From assembly GCF_011602365.1 (NCBI RefSeq), contig NZ_JAAONZ010000005.1, forward strand, positions 124,001-188,000: a stretch of 64,000 nt of DNA. Direction: 5' to 3'. This document shows positions 17,894 to 27,062 of the stretch, piece by piece. Under the pieces are notes generated by a model that was not told where the DNA came from, ran no database searches, and saw only the letters and a list, made by a program, of their open reading frames with translations. Numbering within the stretch: the first letter of the stretch is position 1; every line of letters starts with the position of its first letter. The stretch is from Pseudomaricurvus hydrocarbonicus (GTDB lineage: Bacteria > Pseudomonadota > Gammaproteobacteria > Pseudomonadales > Cellvibrionaceae). The position numbers and the translations under genes are program-made.

Positions 17894-19636
17894 TTAGACC
17901 GTTTCGTTTTTTGGGGGACTATCAATGTTGGTCTGCATAGCAATTTCCGTTCGCCAATAGACACCCTCATCAATGTATTTCACAGCATCCGTGACCGTAG
18001 AGAAGATATGTCCCTCCTTATAATGTCCAAGTTTAAAAGCTGTTAAAGCATCGCGTACTGGTCCGATCAAATTGGTAAAGTAGACTTCGATATTTTGCTC
18101 ATGGAGATTGTGCGTTAAATTTGACAGCATACGGATCGCGGTGCTGTCAATGCTATTTACGGCGCTACCATCAAAAATAACAGCTTTCAAACTGTTCGAG
18201 GGTCGCTGTTTAATCCATGAGTACAGGTGAGTGAGAAAGTAATCCTTATTGGCAAAATACAGTGGAGCATCGAAGCGGAATATCAAGAGGTCATCCCGAG
18301 TTTCAGCATTGCTGAATCGGTTTATATTGCGATAAAGACCTTGTTCTTTAATTAAACCCAGTTCGGTCATATGTGGCATTGCGCTGTTATGTATAACCAG
18401 TAGAATCGAAATGATCACGCCTGCCATAAGTCCTTGCTGGACACCGAGCAATAAGGTGATTAAAAATGTGGTCATTAAAATCCAAAACTCTTTCTTATTC
18501 TGGTGAAAAAGAGTTTTCATTTCGGTGTATTTGAAAAGGCCAAGTACCGACATTACAATGATGGCGGAAAGTACTGCTTTGGGTAAAGGGTAGCTGGCGA
18601 ATAAAGGCGCTAAAAACAGCAGTATGAGAATGATCAACAGTGAAGAAATGACAGCCGATACCTGAGTCAAAGCGCCGGCCGAACGAAATGCAGCGCTGCG
18701 AGAAAAACTGGCAGACACTGGGAACGCCCGAAACAGTGCACCCAACATGTTGGCCAAGCCAATTGCGATCAGCTCTTGATTGGGATTAACACTGATCTTG
18801 TCCTTGGGGGATTCTTGGGATTTACAAATCGAAATGGTTCCGACGTACCCCATAAACGCCACAGTGAAGGCGATTGGTAATAATTCACCCAACTGGTTCC
18901 AGCTGAGGTTGGGGAATTCAAACATCGGCAGACCGTGAGGAATCGAATTGATAACAGCCACTCCATATTCATCAATTTGCCACAGGCCAGCAATAAACAT
19001 GCTTGCTACGAGAACAACTAAGGCGTTGGGAAGTTTTGGTAAAAGCCGGGTGCTGGCGATGATAAATACTAGACTGGCAGTCGTGACAGCTAGTGTGTAT
19101 CTATTCCACTGATTGAAAGACACAAGTAACTGGTACACCAACTCAATAACATTTTGGCTCTCAACATTGGCGCCCACTAGATTTTGTAATTGGCTGCCTA
19201 TGATGATAATCGCTGCTGCTGAGGTATAGCCGACGATTACTGGATAGGAGAGAAAGTTCGCAATGAAACCAAAGCGCAGCAGTCCAAATACAAACTGTAA
19301 AATCCCCACCAGTAGTGTAAGCACAATGGCGAGCTGTAAATATTCGTCTGAGCCAGGTTCTGCCAGGACACTCAGCCCCGAAAGAATCAAAATAGAATCC
19401 AATGCCACGGGGCCGATAGAAATTTTGTTGGATGTGCCCAGTAAAGCATACAACAGAGGTGGAAAAATGGCGGCGTATAAGCCAATTTCAGGGGGTAGAC
19501 CTGCAACCATCGCGTAACCCATGCTTTGGGGAATTAACATTACGCCAATGGATAGGCCTGAGAATATATCTCTACTAAATGTATGTTTATGGTAATTTTT
19601 AAGCCATAAAAGCCCTGGGAATAATTTGTACAACAA
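17894..19636 (-). CDS. SulP family anion transporter with STAS domain
   Basis: 580-residue inner-membrane transporter. Residues about 20-410 are strongly hydrophobic and contain family motifs: IGVMLIPQSMGYAMVAGLPP near the start, GPVALDSIL, and VSASFSRSAAFRSAGALTQ. A cytoplasmic STAS domain follows from about 440 (LKAVIFDGSAVNSIDSTAIR). Family substrates are sulfate, bicarbonate and dicarboxylates; which applies is not decidable here. The start is TTG at 19636, preceded by AGAGGAAACCCATT. It follows the acyl-CoA ligase gene by 41 bases on the same strand, so the two may be cotranscribed. Confidence 0.9.
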   Translation of the reverse strand: MLYKLFPGLLWLKNYHKHTFSRDIFSGLSIGVMLIPQSMGYAMVAGLPPEIGLYAAIFPPLLYALLGTSNKISIGPVALDSILILSGLSVLAEPGSDEYLQLAIVLTLLVGILQFVFGLLRFGFIANFLSYPVIVGYTSAAAIIIIGSQLQNLVGANVESQNVIELVYQLLVSFNQWNRYTLAVTTASLVFIIASTRLLPKLPNALVVLVASMFIAGLWQIDEYGVAVINSIPHGLPMFEFPNLSWNQLGELLPIAFTVAFMGYVGTISICKSQESPKDKISVNPNQELIAIGLANMLGALFRAFPVSASFSRSAAFRSAGALTQVSAVISSLLIILILLFLAPLFASYPLPKAVLSAIIVMSVLGLFKYTEMKTLFHQNKKEFWILMTTFLITLLLGVQQGLMAGVIISILLVIHNSAMPHMTELGLIKEQGLYRNINRFSNAETRDDLLIFRFDAPLYFANKDYFLTHLYSWIKQRPSNSLKAVIFDGSAVNSIDSTAIRMLSNLTHNLHEQNIEVYFTNLIGPVRDALTAFKLGHYKEGHIFSTVTDAVKYIDEGVYWRTEIAMQTNIDSPPKNETV

Positions 19637-19677
19637 AATGGGTTTCCTCTGCTAGTTAGATGCTCAATCGGCTGTTG

Positions 19678-21315
19678 TTATTCGCCATGGTCTGGCCAGC
19701 GATAGTCATTGAATTGTTGGCGAAGCTCTTTCTTATTCACTTTTCCGGTTGCGGTATGAGGTAACTCTTGTAGGAACTCACAGGCTTCAGGGATCCACCA
19801 ACTGGCCACTTTTGTCTTGAAGTAAGAAAGTAGCTCATCGGGGAGCGGGGATTCGCCGGGTTGAGGAACGACCAAGAGCAAGGGTCTTTCAGTCCATTTT
19901 TCGTGATAGACACCTATCACAGCAGCTTCTGCCACTTGTGGGTGAGTCATGGCGGTATTTTCTAACTCAATCGAAGAAATCCATTCACCTCCCGATTTGA
20001 TGACGTCTTTGTTGCGATCAGTGATCATCATGTAACCCTGAGGGTCTATGGTCGCCACATCGCCAGTTTCGAACCAACCGTCGCTGTCGGTCGCATCGCT
20101 GTCGGCTTTGAAATAACGCTGGATAACCCAGGGTCCGCGTACTTTAAGCGAGCCTGATGACTGGCCATCCCAGGGCAGTTCATTGTTGTCGCTGTCGACG
20201 ATTTTAATGTCCACGCCACAGACGGGCAGACCTTGTTTGAGACGCACTGGAGCTTTATCTGTCTCCGTCCAGTTGTGCATATGGGGTTTAAAGGTATTGA
20301 ATGTACCCAGCGGGCTCATTTCGGTCATACCCCAGGCCTGTCGCACTTCGACCCCGTACTTTTCTCGGAAAGTGTCAAAAATGGGTTGTGGGCAAGCTGC
20401 GCCGCCTGTAATAACTCGCTCCAGAGTCGGTACAGAGGTACCGGCTTGTTGCATAAAATTCAGCAAAGCCAGCCACAGAGTGGGCACTCCAGCGGAAAAG
20501 GTGACGCATTCATCATTGATCAGGCGATTCAAGACTTCACCGTCACCCATCGCTGGGCCTGGCATCACCAACTTCGCGCCGACCATAGGGGCTGTGTAGA
20601 CCAAACCCCAGCCGTTGACGTGGTACATAGGTACAAGGGGCATAACCACGTCGTGCATTGTCAATCCGAAGATATCTCGCAACCCAGTGGTATAGCTGTG
20701 CAGAACGGTGGAGCGATGTGAGTAAAGCACGCCTTTAGGATTGCCGGTTGTTCCAGAGGTGTAGCACAGAGCGCTGGCTGCGTTTTCATTCAGCTCCGGC
20801 CAGTCAAATTTCGATGATTCACCCTGGATCAACGTTTCATAGCAGATCATGTTGGGTAAGCTGCTGTTGTTGGGCATATGAGCTGGGTCGGTGAGTACCA
20901 CAAAGCCTTTTAGATTGGGCAATTTATCAACCAATGTCTCCATCAGGGGCACAAACATGACATCGATAAACAGCCACTCATCGTTGGCGTGGTTGATGAT
21001 GTACTCGAGTTGTTCAAGGAAAAGGCGTGGATTGATGGTATGGCAAATCATGCCGGAGCAAGAGGTTGCATAATACAGTTCCAAGTGGCGGTAATCATTC
21101 CACGCTAAAGTGCCAACACACTGACCCTGTTCAATGCCAAGCTTGGCTAGCGCATTGGCCAACTGTCGAGTTCGTGCGAATGCTTCAGTGTAGGTATAAT
21201 GATGGTCAGGGTTATCGGCTGTCACGGAGACGATTTCACTGCTGCCATGAACTGTCTCAGCAAAGTTCATAATGTTGGTGATGGTGAGCGGCAGGTTCAT
21301 CATTTGACCCAGCAT
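19678..21315 (-). CDS. Fatty-acid--CoA ligase (AMP-binding)
   Basis: 545-residue adenylate-forming enzyme that would activate a carboxylic acid with ATP and CoA. Motifs: YTSGTTGNPKGVLYSHRS (P-loop), GAACPQPIFD, QAWGMTEMSPLG, GWFETGDVATID and ITDRNKDVIKSGGEWIS, ending with PHTATGKVNKKEL with the catalytic lysine. The order and length fit medium/long-chain acyl-CoA synthetases of the AlkK/FadD-like group. ATG at 21315 follows AGAGGAATCACC. It lies between the serine hydrolase and SulP genes in block 1 and probably handles an acid released from the imported substrate. Confidence 0.9.
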   Translation of the reverse strand: MLGQMMNLPLTITNIMNFAETVHGSSEIVSVTADNPDHHYTYTEAFARTRQLANALAKLGIEQGQCVGTLAWNDYRHLELYYATSCSGMICHTINPRLFLEQLEYIINHANDEWLFIDVMFVPLMETLVDKLPNLKGFVVLTDPAHMPNNSSLPNMICYETLIQGESSKFDWPELNENAASALCYTSGTTGNPKGVLYSHRSTVLHSYTTGLRDIFGLTMHDVVMPLVPMYHVNGWGLVYTAPMVGAKLVMPGPAMGDGEVLNRLINDECVTFSAGVPTLWLALLNFMQQAGTSVPTLERVITGGAACPQPIFDTFREKYGVEVRQAWGMTEMSPLGTFNTFKPHMHNWTETDKAPVRLKQGLPVCGVDIKIVDSDNNELPWDGQSSGSLKVRGPWVIQRYFKADSDATDSDGWFETGDVATIDPQGYMMITDRNKDVIKSGGEWISSIELENTAMTHPQVAEAAVIGVYHEKWTERPLLLVVPQPGESPLPDELLSYFKTKVASWWIPEACEFLQELPHTATGKVNKKELRQQFNDYRWPDHGE

Positions 21316-21431
21316 GGTGATTCCTCTTGTGGTTTAAGGTGTATAAGGTGACTGGGGGATTTGTACGATCATTCACAAAGCTCAGGTTCTCAGTTAGGTT
21401 CTGCGCCCGGTAACTGATCGCAAACACTTTG

Positions 21432-21989
21432 CTAGCGATCGAGCTCGAGAATAAACTCTTCCGCCAGAAGCCATGAGCCAAAGCCCGATGCGGGGTTTAA
21501 ATGGCCAACGTCTCCCAGATTAACCAGTTGGCTACCCCACGCAGATGCTAATAGCGACGCTGAGGAAAGACTGGCCAGATAGTCGTTGCTGCTGGCAGCC
21601 AGTATGCTGGGAAAGGGCAGGCGGCATTGAGGGGTTGGATCCCAACCGTGCTCACGTAATTCTTGAGGGCTGGGGTAATGGGCTGGCCACTCGGCGTTGA
21701 TGTCAGGAGGCGCAGCCAGCAGAGCGCCTTTAATAGAACGTGTGTAGGTCGCAGCCCAATGAGCGACCATCAGGCAACCAGCACTGTGCGCAACCAGAAT
21801 AATGTCACCATCAATCCCCTCAACTTCGCTCTGAATATTGTCAACCCGTGCCCGACAATTAAGTTTATCTGTCGTTAGTGGCTGTACCGCTCTCACGTTG
21901 TTGAGTTTGGCTTCCAGCAATGTTTGCCAGTGATCGGTGACATGATCTCGCAAGCCGGGTACGATCAAGACGGTTGCTTGGGTATCCAT
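21432..21989 (-). CDS. RBBP9/YdeN-type serine hydrolase
   Basis: 185-residue alpha/beta hydrolase of the small RBBP9-like family (PF06821). Seen: VLIVPGLRDHVTDHWQ at the N-terminus, the nucleophile elbow VAHSAGC (Ser in HSAG), a region ILAASSNDYLAS supplying the acid, and DVGHLNPASG supplying the histidine. Likely a cytoplasmic esterase or amidase; substrate unknown. ATG at 21989 follows AGAAGGTAACTAATTC. A terminator (22022-22056) separates it from the upstream TonB receptor gene, so it may have its own promoter or depend on read-through. Confidence 0.85.
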   Translation of the reverse strand: MDTQATVLIVPGLRDHVTDHWQTLLEAKLNNVRAVQPLTTDKLNCRARVDNIQSEVEGIDGDIILVAHSAGCLMVAHWAATYTRSIKGALLAAPPDINAEWPAHYPSPQELREHGWDPTPQCRLPFPSILAASSNDYLASLSSASLLASAWGSQLVNLGDVGHLNPASGFGSWLLAEEFILELDR

Positions 21990-22021
21990 GAATTAGTTAC
22001 CTTCTGGTTAAATAAGCGCTT

Positions 22022-22056
22022 GAAAAACAGGGCAGTCCGTTGATGCGGAGCTGCCC
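22022..22056 (-). terminator. Rho-independent terminator after TonB receptor gene
   Basis: On the minus strand GGGCAG at 22056-22051 pairs with CTGCCC at 22035-22030 with additional pairing (CCG/CGG) inside the loop, followed by TGTTTTTC. It begins 36 bases after the receptor stop codon. Confidence 0.8.
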
Positions 22057-22091
22057 CAAAGCGGTTCTCTGTGATCGGTGTGTTTATGAAA

Positions 22092-24446
22092 TTAAAAATT
22101 CACACGAACCGTTACGCCGTAGGTTCGTGGTGTCCCGGTATACGCCTGGAAAGAAGCGCCACCATCTAACTTGGACGCAAGGGGAGACGCAGTTTTTTGG
22201 ACGTAGTACACCTCGTCGTTGATATTCTTCGCCCAGGCAGCGATATCCCAGGTGGCGTTACGCCAACCAGTGCGGAAGTTACCTACCCAGTAAGCGTCCT
22301 CTTCATGACGTGAATCCAGCTCAGAACTGTAGTTGGCGCGGTCGGTATAGCGGTAGTCGACGCGCGCATAAAAGTCACCATCGGCTAATGTCTGATTCCA
22401 CTCTAATGCCAGATTGCCGGTTAATTTAGGCGCGAAAGGCAGGTTTTCTCCGCTCAAATCACATTGCCCCAGCGCATTATCCGAGGTGCGGCCATAAGCA
22501 CACTGGCCTCCTGTATACTCATCGTATTTGGCATCGATGTACGCCAGATTGATATCGGCGGACAGGTTTTCTGTCAGTAACCACGTGGAATCCAGTTCAA
22601 TACCATCGACAATGACCTTCTCGGCATTGTTAACGGCAAAGGCCAGGCCGACGAAAGTGGCGTTTTGGAAATCTTCATATTCGGTGTGAAAGACACTGCC
22701 ATTGATCCGTGCGCGCATGTCCCACAACTCAGCCTTCCAACCCAGCTCGAAGTTTTGGATGGTCTCTTCATCGAAGGGGCGCGCTTCTTCGCTGAAGTTA
22801 CCCCACTGCAGGCTGTAACCCCCGGCTTTAAAACCCCGTGAATAGGTCGCGTACAACATCGTGGTGTCATTGGCATACCAGCTCAAGGTGGTATTTCCGG
22901 TAATAGCTGACCAGCTGTCACGGTCATCAAAGTCGCTGGCATCCGGAGTAATTGAGCATACAAGGTTGTTGAGAATGCAGCCCAGTTCGGTGGTCGTATG
23001 TTGTTCAACTTTACCGTCTTTTTTATCGTACGAGTAGCGCAATCCGACATCCACTTTCAGGTCGTCGGTAAGGTTGATACCCACTGTGCCAAAGAGTCCA
23101 AAACTCTTACTATCCTGCTGGGCATAAACATCACCGGTGTCGCCAGGGCTGCCGAAGAGTGTAGGCATAGGTGTTCCAATGGTTGCTGCACCTACAACCG
23201 CGCCTAGCGTGTCCACGTCGGATTGCAATTCAAATTCAGGCGTGTTTTTGTCTCCACGAGAAAATTCATTTTGGTAATAGAACGTCCCCACCAGCCAGCT
23301 AAAGTTGTCATCGGTGTCAGACATCAAACGGAATTCTTGGGAGAAGGAAGAGCCTTCTTGGCGGTCGTTAAAAATCCACAGGTCTGACGGCATTTGCTCG
23401 ACACCGTACATGATATTTGTGGATTCATAATCCTCATAACCCGTAATGGAATTAAATAAAATACCATCGCCACTGTATTCAAAGTGCAACACAGCATCGG
23501 TTGAGTCTTGTTCAAAGTCGTTGGTACCCACCTGTTCAATGATTCGATCCGAGGGATCATTGTTCGTCACGGGATGTCCTGCTCCCAGTTGTGCCATGGC
23601 ATCTGCGATGGCGACGACAGTGGGGCTGTACCAAGTATCACCGAGCATGGTATTCATATCTCGCTTCATGTGACCAATGATCAAACGTGAGGACCAATTG
23701 TCAGTGAGATCGGCACTCAGCTGTACACGCACCGCTTGGCCATCCTGGCTGTCTCCGTCGGGACCTATCAGGTTGTCGATCATATGGTCGCGACGAGTGC
23801 TGGAAAAGCTGATTCGACCATTGACGGCATCGGTCAGGGCACCATTGATGTAACCTTTAAACTGCTGCAAGTTGTCGGATCCCAGACCAATCTCGCCCAT
23901 GCCCAGAAATTCTGACGATGGGGCTTCAGTGTTAATACTGATGACACCGGCGCCGGCATTCTTACCGTAAAGGGTACTTTGGGGGCCTTTCAACACTTCC
24001 ACTGATTGCACATCCACAAGTTCGCCCAGCCCAATGCCGGAACGGGAGCGAAAGGCACCGTCGATGATCAACGCAGTGTCAGGTTCAAAAGTAGGGATAT
24101 TCCCTTCATTGCCGATTCGGCGGATTCGGAAGCTGGCGTTCAGAGGCGATAAGTTGCTGGTGACAATTAATGATGGAACTTGTGCAGCCACGTCGTCGAC
24201 GTCGCGGAAGCCTGCTTTGAGTAATTGATCGCCGGACATGGCATCCACGGAAACAGGAACGTCCTGAAGGCTTTCAGCGCGTTTTTGTGCAGTGACAACC
24301 ACCTCTTCCAGCGCCAGTGCAGGGGATTTACCGGATTGCGCCATGACGACAGGACTGGTTGCCAGACCAATGGCCAGCGCCAGTATTGATGGACGCGACA
24401 GTCCTTTGTTAGTGACTTGCTCTCTCGTTGCTTTTTTTATATTCAT
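22092..24446 (-). CDS. TonB-dependent outer-membrane receptor
   Basis: 784-residue outer-membrane importer. The N-terminus has a signal peptide (about 36 residues, SILALAIGLATSPVVMAQ), then a TonB box/plug start EEVVVTAQKRAESLQDVPVS, plug motifs (LYGKNAGAGVISINTEAPSS), and a beta-barrel ending in a terminal aromatic residue (TYGVTVRVNF). The internal YSRGFKAGGYSLQW is typical of receptors in catabolic clusters of proteobacteria rather than siderophore receptors. ATG at 24446 follows AGAGGACAAGAATA. Upstream at 24600-24633 is a paired AraC-type site that is also found by the 30-kb operon, indicating joint regulation. The ligand is unknown. Confidence 0.93.
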   Translation of the reverse strand: MNIKKATREQVTNKGLSRPSILALAIGLATSPVVMAQSGKSPALALEEVVVTAQKRAESLQDVPVSVDAMSGDQLLKAGFRDVDDVAAQVPSLIVTSNLSPLNASFRIRRIGNEGNIPTFEPDTALIIDGAFRSRSGIGLGELVDVQSVEVLKGPQSTLYGKNAGAGVISINTEAPSSEFLGMGEIGLGSDNLQQFKGYINGALTDAVNGRISFSSTRRDHMIDNLIGPDGDSQDGQAVRVQLSADLTDNWSSRLIIGHMKRDMNTMLGDTWYSPTVVAIADAMAQLGAGHPVTNNDPSDRIIEQVGTNDFEQDSTDAVLHFEYSGDGILFNSITGYEDYESTNIMYGVEQMPSDLWIFNDRQEGSSFSQEFRLMSDTDDNFSWLVGTFYYQNEFSRGDKNTPEFELQSDVDTLGAVVGAATIGTPMPTLFGSPGDTGDVYAQQDSKSFGLFGTVGINLTDDLKVDVGLRYSYDKKDGKVEQHTTTELGCILNNLVCSITPDASDFDDRDSWSAITGNTTLSWYANDTTMLYATYSRGFKAGGYSLQWGNFSEEARPFDEETIQNFELGWKAELWDMRARINGSVFHTEYEDFQNATFVGLAFAVNNAEKVIVDGIELDSTWLLTENLSADINLAYIDAKYDEYTGGQCAYGRTSDNALGQCDLSGENLPFAPKLTGNLALEWNQTLADGDFYARVDYRYTDRANYSSELDSRHEEDAYWVGNFRTGWRNATWDIAAWAKNINDEVYYVQKTASPLASKLDGGASFQAYTGTPRTYGVTVRVNF

Positions 24447-24476
24447 TATTCTTGTCCTCTACAGGCCAGTTTTATA

Positions 24477-25042
24477 ATCACCGCCGTCGGGATCAGCGGT
24501 GTACGGCTCAATTTCTGTAAAATGGTTATAGACGTTTCTATTGTTCGCTGCTGTTTAGCAAGCTGGTTTACTTTAAAAGAGGCGGGGTTGGCTTACTTCT
24601 CATTACGCGACAGTGACTTTTCATTTCATGACAGGGTGGGTGAGCACGCAGTGTTGCCTGTGCGCGAAAAGGAAGGCATAGATTGCCCACCCAAGTCATG
24701 CCGTGAGGTTGTTATATCGCCGGGTAAAAACAAATGCGTTTCGGGATTCTGTGGAGATGGGCCAGCGCCCTGCTGAAACGGATCATCTGACGGTACTGTG
24801 TCTGTGTCTTCAGATACGTGTGATGAGGGCAGGGATGAATTCTCTTCTGCTGCCGATCAGACATGGCGTTGGTGGGTACGTATAAGGAGCCACTTGCTTT
24901 CAGACCGACGGCTACTGTGATGTACTGTGCGGGGATAGCCGTCGTCGATAACCTTACATTGGCCATCGATAAGGACGGGCGTAATGTTAACGTCGGCTAC
25001 GACAGATGAAGGAATCTGCTCGCAGGGCGTTGGCCATTGAAA
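24477..25042. other. Intergenic region carrying the receptor promoter
   Basis: About 565 bases between the receptor start and the end of the FrnE-like gene. It contains the AraC-type site at 24600-24633. The rest shows no gene; a minus-strand open frame (24712-24966) has no family resemblance. Confidence 0.5.
24600..24633 (+). promoter_or_regulatory. Paired AraC-type operator upstream of TonB receptor
   Basis: Two 13-bp half-sites, TCATTACGCGACA (24600-24612) and TCATTTCATGACA (24621-24633), spaced exactly 21 bp. The 20-mer gacttttcatttcatgacag (24615-24634) is identical to 30115-30134. It lies about 155-190 bp upstream of the receptor ATG. Binding by the AraC protein encoded at 30196-31212 is inferred. 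Confidence 0.7.
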
Positions 25043-25705
25043 CTAGAGCGATTTATCAGTTTCAGAAGACATGTTGGCCAGTTGCTGGCAGAGAGCGGTG
25101 TACAGGGCTTCTGCCGGTTGAGCCCCGAAGAGGTGAACTTGTTGATTGATGACAAAGGCGGGCACGCTGAGAGCGCCTAGTTCTGACTGGTATGGGGGCT
25201 GTCGATCTTCCAGACTTGACAGCAGAGGCGCTGACTCGAGGCCATCGAGTTGAGTGACGATTTGGGTGAGTGTATCTCGGTCACCTATATCTTCACGGTA
25301 ACAAAAATACCCTGCAAACAACCGCTCAAGCAGCATGGCTAACTGAGCTGGGTTTGCCCGTGTTCGAACTTGCTGAAACAGGCGGTGGGCATTGGCGGTG
25401 TTGGGCATACGCTCAATCCGACTCAGATCGAGCTTCAGCCCAGCACTGGCCGCTGCAGTCTGTACATGTGCCTGACGCAGACGCACCGCTTCATCGCTGC
25501 CCAATCGCTGACGATAAAAGTCAGCGAACGGCAAACCGTTAGGAGGTAACTGTGGCAACAGTTGCACCCCCTGCCATTCGACGGAGACCTCCGTTTGTGG
25601 GTGACTTTCCGCGAGCATTTCCAGCGCTTTGTCTAGCTGGCGTTTGCCGATTAAACACCAGGGACAAATGAAATCAAAGGCAACGTCAATCTGAAGAGAA
25701 GTCAT
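25043..25705 (-). CDS. DsbA-family oxidoreductase (FrnE-like)
   Basis: 220-residue cytoplasmic thioredoxin-fold protein. The CPWC motif at residues 14-17 (AFDFICPWCLIGKRQL) and the C-terminal cis-Pro segment VPAFVINQQVHLFGAQP identify the FrnE/2-hydroxychromene-isomerase-like branch of DsbA proteins. No signal peptide. The start ATG overlaps the MFS stop by 4 bases (ATGA), showing translational coupling and making it the last gene of the 30-kb operon. Function in the pathway is unknown; isomerase or disulfide/thiol chemistry are family possibilities. Confidence 0.85.
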   Translation of the reverse strand: MTSLQIDVAFDFICPWCLIGKRQLDKALEMLAESHPQTEVSVEWQGVQLLPQLPPNGLPFADFYRQRLGSDEAVRLRQAHVQTAAASAGLKLDLSRIERMPNTANAHRLFQQVRTRANPAQLAMLLERLFAGYFCYREDIGDRDTLTQIVTQLDGLESAPLLSSLEDRQPPYQSELGALSVPAFVINQQVHLFGAQPAEALYTALCQQLANMSSETDKSL

Positions 25706-27003
25706 ACTGATACCACTGAGTCTGATGAGCTATCCACTTCTTTATTATAAAGTTCACGCACACTTGCCGCGTCACGCTGATAGTGACGTTTCGCGTAAAA
25801 GAATACCCCTGCGGCAATCAAACTCATTAACGGTATCAACGCCAGCGCCTGAGACAGCCCCAGCCAGTCGGCCAGAATACCTGTCACAAAAGGGCCGGGT
25901 GCCATTCCGAAAAAGTTATTGGCCAATGTGAGGGTAGCAAAAGCGGTGCCGTGAATGGCGGTGTGAGTCAGGTTGGCCACCATCGCACCGGCCGGGCCAT
26001 TGGTGCCAGCGACAAGAAACATACCGAAGCCCAATAACAACAGTTGCATCATACCCGGCTGTAGCCGGAAACCAACACTGAATAACAAGCAGCACAGCAG
26101 ACAGTAGGCAATGGCCAGCGTGATTTTATGCTGGGCCCGTTCGCGACATAAGCGGTCACTCAACATTCCGCACAACACCGTACCAACACCCATGAGCAAC
26201 ACAAACAAGCCAGCGATCAAGCCTGCCTGGTCGGTGCCCATGCCGTAATAGCGATTCATAAAACTCGGCATCCAGGCCATCAAGGTGGCGGCTACAAACA
26301 GCTGCAGGCCGCTGCCCACATAAGCGCTCAACACGGAACGGTTGTTTATCAGGCCGCGCAGAGAGGGCCGCTGCTGCCGAATCGCTTGCGCTTGTGGCGC
26401 CACCCGCTTAGCGCACACGACAAAAGGATATATCGCCGCCAGCACCAGACCAAAGAGAGCCATGCCAACAAAAGCCCAGCGCCACCCCAGCTGAGCGGCG
26501 ATCACGCCGCCCAAGGCCATGCCCAACACGGAACCGAACATCCCACCGGCCATAAACGCGCTGGCCAAAGTCGCGCGCAGACTCGGCGGAAACACCGACA
26601 GCACCAAAGCAATGCCAACACTGCCGTAGGCAGCTTCACCAATCCCGACAAAGAAGCGGGCAGCAAACATCTGACCGAAGTTGTCGGAAAGACCGCACAG
26701 CAATGTCGCGAAGCTCCATAGCAATGCCATCAGTGTCAGGCTTTTGACCCGACCCCATCGATCCGCGAGGATCGACAGTGGTACGGTGAGTAGCCCAACC
26801 ATCAACGCCACAATCCCCGACAGCGAGCCGAGCTGGGTGTCACTCAATTGCCACTCGGCCTTCAGCAGGGGAAATACGGCGTTCAACACCTGACGAGACA
26901 TATAGTCGGAAATCAGCAGACCAAAGGTCAGGGCAAACACAATCCAGGCGAATCGACGTGAAACGTCGATCACAGGGATATCGTCTTGATGGTAATGAGC
27001 CAT
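25702..27003 (-). CDS. MFS transporter
   Basis: 433-residue inner-membrane permease with about 12 hydrophobic segments. The loop 2-3 motif region LADRWGRVKSLTLM and the later LSDRLCRERAQHK match major facilitator signatures. The size and GIGEAAYGS element resemble the spinster/aromatic-acid-like branches. ATG at 27003 follows GAGGAAGCCTC. Fourth gene of the operon (quinone oxidoreductase, dioxygenase, BKACE, MFS, FrnE). It probably moves the pathway substrate or product across the inner membrane. Confidence 0.88.
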   Translation of the reverse strand: MAHYHQDDIPVIDVSRRFAWIVFALTFGLLISDYMSRQVLNAVFPLLKAEWQLSDTQLGSLSGIVALMVGLLTVPLSILADRWGRVKSLTLMALLWSFATLLCGLSDNFGQMFAARFFVGIGEAAYGSVGIALVLSVFPPSLRATLASAFMAGGMFGSVLGMALGGVIAAQLGWRWAFVGMALFGLVLAAIYPFVVCAKRVAPQAQAIRQQRPSLRGLINNRSVLSAYVGSGLQLFVAATLMAWMPSFMNRYYGMGTDQAGLIAGLFVLLMGVGTVLCGMLSDRLCRERAQHKITLAIAYCLLCCLLFSVGFRLQPGMMQLLLLGFGMFLVAGTNGPAGAMVANLTHTAIHGTAFATLTLANNFFGMAPGPFVTGILADWLGLSQALALIPLMSLIAAGVFFYAKRHYQRDAASVRELYNKEVDSSSDSVVSV

Positions 27004-27062
27004 GAGGCTTCCTCATTGAAGATTCGGTGAGCCAGTATCCGTTTCCAGCTCGTCTGACTAGG

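Noticed and set aside
24712-24966. 84-codon minus-strand frame between receptor and FrnE genes
   Set aside because: No homology recognised, no ribosome-binding site; part of a regulatory intergenic region.
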